From: Limnochordia bacterium
Lineage (GTDB): Bacteria; Bacillota; Limnochordia; DUMW01
Assembly (NCBI GenBank): GCA_023230925.1
Contig: JALNWK010000030.1
Span: 1-34,034, forward strand
Length of the DNA: 34,034 nucleotides
Direction: 5' to 3'
Shown: piece after piece, positions 1 to 6,236 of the stretch
Layout of the letters: the number at the start of each line of letters is the position of its first letter
Position numbering within the stretch: position 1 is the first letter of the stretch
Made by a program: the position numbers and the translations under genes
Notes under the pieces: model-generated
The model's input: the letters and a program-made list of their open reading frames with translations, nothing else
Database searches by the model: none
What the model was told of the DNA's origin: nothing

Positions 1-8
1 ACTAAGCG

Positions 9-22
9 AAAACATATGTTCG
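9..22 (-). promoter_or_regulatory. Probable LexA (SOS) box of a leftward gene outside the window
   Basis: Read on the minus strand, the site is CGAACATATGTTTT, which matches 12 of 14 positions of the Bacillus-type LexA/DinR consensus CGAAC-N4-GTTCG. The core AACATATGTT is a perfect palindrome. It lies just downstream of the -10 element of a leftward promoter at 33-61, the usual place for a blocking operator. The regulated gene would lie beyond the left edge. lexA itself is a reasonable guess because Bacillota lexA genes are autoregulated, but it is not visible here. Confidence 0.6.
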
Positions 23-32
23 TTACATAAAC

Positions 33-61
33 ATTGTAGCATATACCATGTTTTGGTGCAA
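33..61 (-). promoter_or_regulatory. Leftward sigma-A promoter
   Basis: On the minus strand, TTGCAC (56-61) and TACAAT (33-38) are separated by exactly 17 bases. It diverges from the promoter at 96-124 and drives a gene off the left edge. The LexA-like box at 9-22 sits about 10 bases downstream of the -10 element. Confidence 0.65.
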
Positions 62-95
62 CCCCGGGTACAGGAAGCTGGTATAAGTTGTGGCA

Positions 96-124
96 TTGAC
101 GCTAGATTCTCTCAAGGTTATAAT
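96..124 (+). promoter_or_regulatory. Sigma-A promoter of the toxin-antitoxin operon
   Basis: TTGACG (96-101) and a consensus TATAAT (119-124) are separated by 17 bases, an almost ideal vegetative promoter. It lies 66 bases upstream of the antitoxin start and may also feed the downstream co-directional genes. No obvious operator palindrome is seen, although MazE/EndoAI-type proteins commonly autoregulate. Confidence 0.75.
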
Positions 125-190
125 ATACAATACCGGGTCTAAAGTATCTGCTTTTCTTTGTTCTACCAAAGCGAAAGTGGGGATCCTGTA

Positions 191-463
191 ATGCCGAATC
201 TTAAACGAGTTATGGTTTGCATTCCACCTTGCCTTTTGGAGGAAGTAGACTGTCTAGTGCAAGACCAGGATGGCAATCGAAGTCGGTTGGTTCGCGACGC
301 TTTGAGGTATTATCTGCGGCACCAAAAGGGCCGGGAATTGAGGGTGCGCATGCGCGTAGGGTATCAAGAAATGGCCAGCATCAACCAGGAGCTCGCCGAT
401 GAGGATCTGTGCAGCACGACAATCTTGCTAGAACAATACGAAGTAAAGCTGAGTAAACTATAG
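191..463 (+). CDS. ndoAI: Ribbon-helix-helix antitoxin, EndoAI (MazE-type) family
   Basis: This is a protein of about 90 residues. It begins with a beta strand (LKRVMVCIPPCLLEEVD) and continues with the helix-turn-helix of the RHH/CopG fold, containing the characteristic GNRSRLVRDAL segment at about residues 29-39. The C-terminal part is charged and probably wraps the toxin. The ATG at 191 is preferred over one at 158 because GTGGGGA lies about eight bases upstream and because it matches the family N-terminus. The EndoA-type toxin follows 28 bases downstream in the same operon, which is the standard arrangement in Bacillota. The inferred job is to neutralise the toxin and repress the operon promoter at 96-124. 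The length and GNRS motif agree with B. subtilis EndoAI as I recall it. Confidence 0.85.
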   Translation: MPNLKRVMVCIPPCLLEEVDCLVQDQDGNRSRLVRDALRYYLRHQKGRELRVRMRVGYQEMASINQELADEDLCSTTILLEQYEVKLSKL

Positions 464-491
464 TGAAGTGCTGTTATGGAAGGGATAGCAA

Positions 492-851
492 GTGGCAGAT
501 CTAGACATAAGGCGGGGGGACATTTTCTATGCAGACCTAAACCCGGTGGTTGGTTCGGAGCAGGGTGGTGTTCGTCCTGTACTGATCGTTCAAAACGACA
601 TAGGGAATCGTTATAGTCCCACCACAATTATCGCAGCAATTACGTCCCGCATCAAGAAAGCTAAAATGCCTACCCACATTGAGATTCCGAAGGAAAAATA
701 CAGTTTAGACAAGGATTCTGTGATTCTTCTTGAGCAGATTCGGACTATCGATAAGCGGAGGCTTAGGGAGAAGGTCGCCAGGCTTGACCGAGCTACAATG
801 GAGAAGGTGGATGAGGCCTTGGAGATCAGTCTTGGGCTTATCGAACTGTAA
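492..851 (+). CDS. ndoA: mRNA interferase EndoA/MazF-family toxin
   Basis: This 119-residue protein is the full length of the PemK/MazF family. It starts with GTG; AAGGGATAGCAA upstream supplies the ribosome binding site. The N-terminal RRGDIFYADLNPVVGSEQGG block and the following RPVLIVQNDIGN segment are signatures of the Bacillus EndoA branch. They hold the conserved Arg of the active site, and the Thr comes from the ITSRIKKAKMPTH loop. The family cleaves single-stranded mRNA at short specific sites (UACAU for B. subtilis EndoA), reversibly stopping growth. The cognate antitoxin is directly upstream. All key residues are present, so an active toxin is expected. The C-terminal VDEALEISLGLIEL helix is also typical. 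Confidence 0.93.
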   Translation: MADLDIRRGDIFYADLNPVVGSEQGGVRPVLIVQNDIGNRYSPTTIIAAITSRIKKAKMPTHIEIPKEKYSLDKDSVILLEQIRTIDKRRLREKVARLDRATMEKVDEALEISLGLIEL

Positions 852-877
852 TCTTATACCAGGGATGGCGATAAGAT

Positions 878-1594
878 ATGGCAAAACCTAGGATCGGGAT
901 TCCTGTTAGTCACCGAGTTATCGATGAGTTACATCAGCTAACTGTTTCCGGTGATCTAGTTAGAGCGATCCACCAATCGGGTGGAATTAGTGTAATCATT
1001 CCCAAGGGTTTAGAAGAAGACCTGCATGGGCTTTTAGGGTCCGTGCAGGGCTTTGTTTTGCCCGGAGGGCTTGATATAGATCCAAAGTATTATGGCCAGG
1101 AGCCTTCCAATCAGTGCGGGCAGATTAACCCGACCGACGATGGATTGCATCTTGCTGTTGCCACATATGCTTTACAGCAGGATATACCTGTTCTTGGCAT
1201 ATGTCGGGGGATGCAGATGCTTAACGTTGCTGCCAAAGGCACGTTGTATCAGGATATCTCCACGTGGACAACGGTGCAACATCGCCAACAGGCGCCGCGG
1301 TGGTATGCTACGCATGGGGTAAAGACGGAAGAAGGAAGCTTAGTTAGGGAGATGTTCGGTCAAGGCGATTTCCGGGTTAACTCCTTTCATCACCAAGCGG
1401 TTGAAGTATTGGGGGAAAATCTGATCTGTACGGCACGATCTACGGATGGTGTCATCGAGGCCATTGAATCAATTAAGCACCGATACGTGGTTGGCTTACA
1501 GTGGCATCCGGAGCTGTTGTTGGAGCATCACAAGAAGGCCCAGGTGCCCTTTGTGAAGTTGATTGAGGCAGCATACAAATCCCAGGGAAGGTGA
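878..1594 (+). CDS. Gamma-glutamyl-gamma-aminobutyrate hydrolase family peptidase (C26)
   Basis: This 238-residue class I glutamine-amidotransferase-fold hydrolase has an intact triad. The nucleophile is Cys109 in the elbow GICRGMQ, and His210 and Glu212 lie in LQWHPEL. The PGGLDIDP segment at about 62-69 and NSFHHQAV at about 168-175 are typical of the PuuD-like C26 family, which hydrolyses gamma-glutamyl amides or peptides in the cytoplasm. The gene lies 26 bases after the toxin gene and its end nearly touches the M55 peptidase gene, so the two hydrolases are probably co-expressed. This suggests degradation of gamma-glutamyl or D-amino-acid peptides such as cell-wall fragments, but the substrate is not evident. 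The intact triad contrasts with the broken ones in CarA and the PurF-like protein. Confidence 0.88.
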   Translation: MAKPRIGIPVSHRVIDELHQLTVSGDLVRAIHQSGGISVIIPKGLEEDLHGLLGSVQGFVLPGGLDIDPKYYGQEPSNQCGQINPTDDGLHLAVATYALQQDIPVLGICRGMQMLNVAAKGTLYQDISTWTTVQHRQQAPRWYATHGVKTEEGSLVREMFGQGDFRVNSFHHQAVEVLGENLICTARSTDGVIEAIESIKHRYVVGLQWHPELLLEHHKKAQVPFVKLIEAAYKSQGR

Positions 1595-1601
1595 GATAAC
1601 C

Positions 1602-2423
1602 GTGAAAGTATATATATCTGCTGATTATGAGGGAATTTGCGGGATTGTGTCCTGGTCGCAGCAGCGGGTTTACTCATTAGAAAGCAGAAGACTGATGACC
1701 CAGGAGGTTAACGCTGCTGTTAAAGGAGCCATTGCCGGAGGCGCTACGGAGGTTGTTGTTAACGATGCCCACGATTCCATGTGTAATCTAATCCCTGAGG
1801 AAATCCATCCTGAGGCTAAGTTTATCCTAGGAAGATCCAAGCCGTCACTCATGATGGAAGGACTAGAAAAGGGGTTTGATCTAGTGTTTCTCGTTGGTTA
1901 CCATGCCGCAGGGGGGATAGGGACCGGCGTTTTGTCCCATAGTTACTCATCAAGCTGTATTTCTGAGATTCGCATTAACGGCCAACTTTGTGGAGAGGCT
2001 ACAGTTAATGCAGGCTTTGCTGGCAGCCTTGGTATTCCCGTTGGCCTTGTCACTGGCGATGAGGTATTAGCCCGAGAGGCAACTGCTTGGCCGACCCCGC
2101 CGAAAATAGCACAGGTTAAGGAAAGCATCGGTCGCTATGCGGCCTGCTCCCTACATCCGAGTAAGGCCCGGCAACAAATTGAAAAGTTGGCCCAGGAGGC
2201 GGTAACCTCCTCTAAGGAATTTCAACCGGTGGTTTTTGCGGAACCCCTTAATTTACAAGTGAGTTTTATTGAGACAAATATGGCGGATGTGGTAACATTA
2301 TTACCAGGGGTAACCCGGAAAGGTGCCTGTACGGTGATCTATAAAGCTGAGAAATACAGTGAGCTATACAATATGATTACCCTGTGTCTAATTCTAGCAG
2401 GAAGTAGCAAAGCTCAGGGCTAA
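1602..2423 (+). CDS. M55 family D-aminopeptidase (DppA-like)
   Basis: The protein has 273 residues if started at the GTG at 1602, which has GGGAAGGTGAG just upstream. An in-frame ATG at 1563 would overlap the previous gene and lacks a ribosome binding site. With the GTG start, the metal ligands fall where DppA has them: Asp8 and Glu10 in SADYEGICGI, His57 in NDAHDSM, His101 in GYHAAGG, and Glu132 in GEATVNAG. His113 in LSHSYSSS corresponds to the catalytic region. M55 enzymes are zinc-dependent, self-compartmentalising aminopeptidases that release D-amino acids from peptides. The position next to a gamma-glutamyl hydrolase fits recycling of D-amino-acid or gamma-linked peptides. Confidence 0.9.
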   Translation: MKVYISADYEGICGIVSWSQQRVYSLESRRLMTQEVNAAVKGAIAGGATEVVVNDAHDSMCNLIPEEIHPEAKFILGRSKPSLMMEGLEKGFDLVFLVGYHAAGGIGTGVLSHSYSSSCISEIRINGQLCGEATVNAGFAGSLGIPVGLVTGDEVLAREATAWPTPPKIAQVKESIGRYAACSLHPSKARQQIEKLAQEAVTSSKEFQPVVFAEPLNLQVSFIETNMADVVTLLPGVTRKGACTVIYKAEKYSELYNMITLCLILAGSSKAQG

Positions 2424-2436
2424 AGAGGTTAAGGGT

Positions 2437-2904
2437 ATGGAGTTTTTGGTCACAACAAATTCTAATCTAGATACCAAAGGGTACGGGCAAAGACTTGCAT
2501 CATACCTATTACCGGGGGATGTGATTGCCCTATCGGGGGATTTAGGCGCAGGCAAGACTACCTTTTGTCAAGGCATTGGAGAAGGACTCGGTGTAGGGAT
2601 ACCCATTAAGAGTCCTACTTTTACGATTATCCGGGAATACGAGGGAAGAATTCCCTTCTACCATTTTGATGTTTACCGACTCAACTCCCTGCTCGAATTG
2701 GAAGACTTGGGATATGAGGAATACTTCTATGGTGATGGGGTTGTGGCGATTGAGTGGGCTGATCTGATTAAGCCTGTTTTGCCCGAGGATCATCTTGAGG
2801 TGATCATGGAATATGGCCATGAATCAGGAAGAAAGATTTGGTTTGTGGCCCATGGACCAAGGACAGAGGAAATACTAAAAATGTATCGGGGATTGGAAAG
2901 GTGA
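2437..2904 (+). CDS. tsaE: tRNA t6A modification ATPase TsaE
   Basis: This 155-residue P-loop protein has Walker A GDLGAGKTT at residues 34-42. The SPTFTI switch segment lies at 59-64, HFDVYR at 76-81, and the EWAD motif at 106-109. All are characteristic of the TsaE/YjeE family. TsaE binds the TsaB-TsaD dimer and uses ATP to regenerate the complex that places threonylcarbamoyl on A37 of ANN-decoding tRNAs. It begins 13 bases after the M55 gene and is the first of four tightly packed genes (tsaE-tsaB-rimI-tsaD), the usual order in Bacillota. AAGAGGTTAAGGGT precedes the ATG. Confidence 0.95.
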   Translation: MEFLVTTNSNLDTKGYGQRLASYLLPGDVIALSGDLGAGKTTFCQGIGEGLGVGIPIKSPTFTIIREYEGRIPFYHFDVYRLNSLLELEDLGYEEYFYGDGVVAIEWADLIKPVLPEDHLEVIMEYGHESGRKIWFVAHGPRTEEILKMYRGLER

Positions 2905-2911
2905 CTTGGTA

Positions 2912-3598
2912 GTGTTAGTATTGGGGATTGATACGGCGACCCAAACTGGAGGGGTTGCGCTATTGGACGAGTATGCTCTTAGGGGTGAATACTTGCTTAA
3001 TGTGTCCGCAACCCACTCGGAAAGATTACTTGGTTCCATAGAAAGGCTCTTGCTGGATGCACACTGTCCAAAAGAGGACATAGACGGAATCGCAGTCAGT
3101 ATTGGGCCAGGTTCCTTTACTGGTCTACGGATTGGGGTTACCGTGGCCAAGACCTTAGCGTGGGTGTGGAAGTGTCCGGTGGTAGGTGTGAGTACCTTAG
3201 CTGCCTTAGCACGTCAGGGATTTGGTGCCCAACTGATTTGTCCCATGATTGATGCTCGGCGGAAAAACGTCTATGCCGCGGTGTACTCTCAAGATTACCA
3301 AACCATCCGAAAGCCCCAGTACATCTCCGTGGACTCTCTTGTGAAGTTTTTTCAGGAGCAGCAGAAGACCGTTGTCTTTTTAGGGGATGGCGTTCTTAAA
3401 TACGGGAGTATCCTAAAGGAGCAGCTTGCTGATCTAGCTGTTCTTGCTACTGTTCCCAACTGCCTACTCCGACCGGCTTCGGTGGCATATTTGGGATTAG
3501 AGTCAATGAGACAAGGACACAGGGATGATCCCTCGGTTCTTCGACCAGTCTATCTAAGGCAATCGGAGGCAGAGCGAAAATGTCCTTCCGGAATGTAA
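2912..3598 (+). CDS. tsaB: tRNA t6A complex dimerisation subunit TsaB
   Basis: This protein of about 228 residues has the ASKHA fold. The N-terminus reads LGIDTATQTGGVAL, and the conserved GPGSFTGLRIG segment lies at about residues 69-79. TsaB is the inactive partner that scaffolds TsaD. The start is uncertain: a TTG at 2906 and a GTG at 2912 are in frame, and the GTG has better spacing from GGAAAGGTG at 2895-2903. The gene follows the tsaE stop within a few bases and overlaps rimI by 19 bases, so translational coupling is likely. No essential feature appears missing. Confidence 0.93.
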   Translation: MLVLGIDTATQTGGVALLDEYALRGEYLLNVSATHSERLLGSIERLLLDAHCPKEDIDGIAVSIGPGSFTGLRIGVTVAKTLAWVWKCPVVGVSTLAALARQGFGAQLICPMIDARRKNVYAAVYSQDYQTIRKPQYISVDSLVKFFQEQQKTVVFLGDGVLKYGSILKEQLADLAVLATVPNCLLRPASVAYLGLESMRQGHRDDPSVLRPVYLRQSEAERKCPSGM

Positions 3599-4053
3599 TT
3601 GGCCTGTTAGGTCTTGAGGATGTGGATGAGCTGGTGGCCATCGAGAAGGCATCCTTCCCAATTCCTTGGTCAAGGGAATCCATTGTGAGGGAGCTTGTGT
3701 ATAACTCTGTAGCTTCCTATGTGGGATATAAGCTAGATGGCAGATTAGTGGGATACGCTGGGATTTGGATTGTTGAAGATGAGGGGCACATTACCAATAT
3801 TGCCGTGTACCCGGAGTATAGAGCACAAGGCATTGGTTCGAGTTTGGTCGAAGCATTAATTGATCTGGCCCGAAGGGCGGATGTACGGATCATGTCTTTG
3901 GAAGTGCGTCGTTCGAACCAAGTGGCCCAGAGTCTTTATCTGAAGGCGGGTTTCCAGGTGGTTGGGGTGCGCAAACAGTACTATAGTGACAACCTGGAGG
4001 ATGCCTTGGTCATGGTGAAGCTTTTAGGCGATCGGGAGGCTAATCATGGATGA
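3580..4053 (+). CDS. rimI: Ribosomal protein S18 alanine N-acetyltransferase RimI
   Basis: This 157-residue GNAT acetyltransferase has the central strand ITNIAVYPEY at about 71-80 and the acetyl-CoA pyrophosphate loop RAQGIG at 81-86. The LEVRRSN strand lies at about 107-113. The SLYLKAGF segment holds the conserved Tyr120 used as general acid in this family. RimI acetylates the N-terminal alanine of ribosomal protein S18, although GNATs in t6A operons may have additional targets. It overlaps the end of tsaB by 19 bases and the start of tsaD by 8, fixing it within the t6A operon. A GGAGGCAGAG-like sequence inside tsaB serves as ribosome binding site. Confidence 0.92.
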   Translation: MSFRNVIGLLGLEDVDELVAIEKASFPIPWSRESIVRELVYNSVASYVGYKLDGRLVGYAGIWIVEDEGHITNIAVYPEYRAQGIGSSLVEALIDLARRADVRIMSLEVRRSNQVAQSLYLKAGFQVVGVRKQYYSDNLEDALVMVKLLGDREANHG

Positions 4054-5053
4054 GTTGATCTTAGGGATTGAGACAAGCTGTGATGAGACAGCAGCCGCGG
4101 TAGTCTGCGGAGGAACTAAGGTATTGTCTAATATTATTAGTTCACAGATTGATATACATAAACGATTTGGTGGTGTTGTACCCGAGATTGCCTCAAGAAA
4201 GCATGTGGAGACAATCCTGCCCATTATTCAAAGGGCCCTGGACAGCGCCCAGCTAGCCATTGATGATCTAGATGCGGTGGCAGTAACCTATGGCCCAGGT
4301 CTTGTGGGTGCACTGCTTGTGGGTGTTTCCGCGGCTAAAGCCATAGCTTTCGCTGCCGATCTCCCGTTAATCGGTGTAAATCATATTGAAGGCCATATCA
4401 CTGCCAACCGTCTTAGCCATCCGGAATTAAAGCCGCCCCTGATCTGTTTGACCGTATCCGGAGGACATACGGATCTACTTTACGTGCCCCAGTGGGGCAG
4501 TTATACTTTGCTTGGACAAACCCGGGATGATGCGGCGGGTGAAGCCTTTGACAAGGTAGCCCGGACCATGGGACTTGGGTATCCCGGCGGTCCCTTAATC
4601 GATCAGCTGGCCAAGGAAGGGAATCCCGTAGCGATTCGATTTCCGAGGGCTTTGGCCAATGAAGGATATGATTTTAGTTTTAGTGGCCTTAAGACAGCGG
4701 TCGTCAACTATCTTCATAATGCAAGGCAGCGGCAGGATGAGGTAAACCTTGCAGATGTTGCAGCTAGCTTTCAGGAGGCTGTTGTGGATATACTAGTGAG
4801 AAAAGCTATTGCTGTTGCCCAGGAAATGGAGATCGGGACGATTATTTTATCCGGAGGAGTTGCGGCTAATACCCGGCTCCGGGAGGCTATGACGGAAGAG
4901 GGTCGGCAACAGGGTATCAATGTGTATTATCCGGATTTGGTCTACTGTACGGATAATGCGGCCATGATTGCCGGGGCGGCCCACTTTGCATACGAGCGCC
5001 GGGACTTTGCTGACCTCGAGCTAAATGCAGTGGCAAATTTGGGCCTAATTTGA
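4046..5053 (+). CDS. tsaD: tRNA N6-adenosine threonylcarbamoyltransferase TsaD
   Basis: This 335-residue enzyme, the normal bacterial length, belongs to the Kae1/TsaD family. Metal-binding His113 and His117 lie in NHIEGH, and Asp303 lies in YCTDNAAM. ETSCDETAAAVV at the N-terminus and SGGHTDLL at 138-145 are family signatures. It transfers threonylcarbamoyl from threonylcarbamoyl-AMP to A37 of tRNA, working with TsaB and TsaE from the same operon. It overlaps rimI by 8 bases and has CGGGAGG as its ribosome binding site. It is the last gene of this tightly coupled run. A 70-base gap without a clear terminator leads to carA. Confidence 0.96.
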   Translation: MDELILGIETSCDETAAAVVCGGTKVLSNIISSQIDIHKRFGGVVPEIASRKHVETILPIIQRALDSAQLAIDDLDAVAVTYGPGLVGALLVGVSAAKAIAFAADLPLIGVNHIEGHITANRLSHPELKPPLICLTVSGGHTDLLYVPQWGSYTLLGQTRDDAAGEAFDKVARTMGLGYPGGPLIDQLAKEGNPVAIRFPRALANEGYDFSFSGLKTAVVNYLHNARQRQDEVNLADVAASFQEAVVDILVRKAIAVAQEMEIGTIILSGGVAANTRLREAMTEEGRQQGINVYYPDLVYCTDNAAMIAGAAHFAYERRDFADLELNAVANLGLI

Positions 5054-5123
5054 TTTTCCATGCAGGAATTTCGACCGACATGTAGAATCAATTATGTTTG
5101 GAACGGACCCAAGGGGAGAAAGG

Positions 5124-6236
5124 ATGATGTGGGTGAAGGCCCTGCTTGTACTAAGCGATGGAACAACCTATGAAGGTCTGGGGATTGGCGCTCGGGGGTT
5201 ACGTTTTGGTGAACTGGTCACCAACACCAAAATGGTAGGCTACGATCAAGTGATCACCGATCCTGCTTGCTTTGGACAATTGGTGGCTATGACTTATCCT
5301 TTGATCGGCAACTATGGAATTAATCTTGAAGATCTGGAATCGAAGACCTGCCATTTGGCAGGTCTTATTTTAGACCACGACAGCCGGATTTTCAGTAACT
5401 GGCGTGCGAAGATGGACCTAAACAGTTTTCTTGAAGAACAAGGGGTCACGGTGTTAACCGGAATTGATACTCGTTCATTAACTGTGAAGATCCGAACTTC
5501 TGGGACGATGCCCGCAGCAATCGCTGTAGGGGAGTATGACACAGAGCAGATACTATCCGACCTAAAGGCACAGGATGTATACAAACACTCGGCCTTGGAT
5601 GTAACATGTCAACAGGCTTACGTGTTTTCCGATGGCGCACCCCATGTTGCTGTGTTGGATCTGGGAGTTACCACATCCCAGTTATCTCAAATGGCGGAGT
5701 TAGCTCTAAAGGTTACTGTACTACCAGCATCAGCTGGGCTGGCAGAAATAGAAAAGGTAAATCCCAACGGTCTGTTCTTATCAAGTGGGCCGGGAGACCC
5801 CAATCATTTGCCGGATGTAATCCGAAACGTGACTGAGCTTTTGCCGAGACTGCCTATCTTTGGGGTGGGACTTGGTCATTTGGTTTTGGGTAAGTCCCTC
5901 GGGGTAAGAAGCACGAGACTACCGGTAGGGCACCGGGGTGCCAACTATCCTGTCAAGAACCTAATTACCGGTAAATTGGCGATCACGGAGCAAAACCATG
6001 GTTACGTATTAGACTCGGAGGATCTACCCAAGGATGTGCAGATTAGCCATATCAACTTGGTGGACGAGACTATTGAAGGCATCAAAAGTGAACGTTACCC
6101 AGCCTTTGGTGTGCAGTATCGCCCCACCTACACCGAAGGTGAAGTAAACCCTGAGTTTCAGGATTTCTACAACATGCTATGTAAGACCTGTCGAATTTCT
6201 AGTGAAGGATGTGAGTCGATTGCCCAAAAGGACTGA
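5124..6236 (+). CDS. carA: Carbamoyl phosphate synthase small subunit with a dead glutaminase site
   Basis: The protein is about 370 residues, near the normal CarA length. The N-terminal CarA-specific domain is recognisable (GELVTNTKMVGYDQ, GIDTRSLTVKIRTSG), as is the class I amidotransferase domain (LSSGPGDP, GHRGANYPVKN, EQNHGY). However, the nucleophile elbow that should read GxCLGHQ reads GVGLGHL, with Gly249 (codon GGA, 5868-5870) replacing Cys. The QYHPE motif reads QYRPT, so His is Arg333 and Glu is Thr335. All three triad residues are therefore gone, which should abolish glutamine hydrolysis. The start at 5124 is chosen because AAGGGGAGAAAGG lies just upstream; an ATG at 5094 has none. 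It overlaps carB, so it remains in a proper carAB operon. A structural or ammonia-channelling role is inferred. Confidence 0.88.
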   Translation: MMWVKALLVLSDGTTYEGLGIGARGLRFGELVTNTKMVGYDQVITDPACFGQLVAMTYPLIGNYGINLEDLESKTCHLAGLILDHDSRIFSNWRAKMDLNSFLEEQGVTVLTGIDTRSLTVKIRTSGTMPAAIAVGEYDTEQILSDLKAQDVYKHSALDVTCQQAYVFSDGAPHVAVLDLGVTTSQLSQMAELALKVTVLPASAGLAEIEKVNPNGLFLSSGPGDPNHLPDVIRNVTELLPRLPIFGVGLGHLVLGKSLGVRSTRLPVGHRGANYPVKNLITGKLAITEQNHGYVLDSEDLPKDVQISHINLVDETIEGIKSERYPAFGVQYRPTYTEGEVNPEFQDFYNMLCKTCRISSEGCESIAQKD

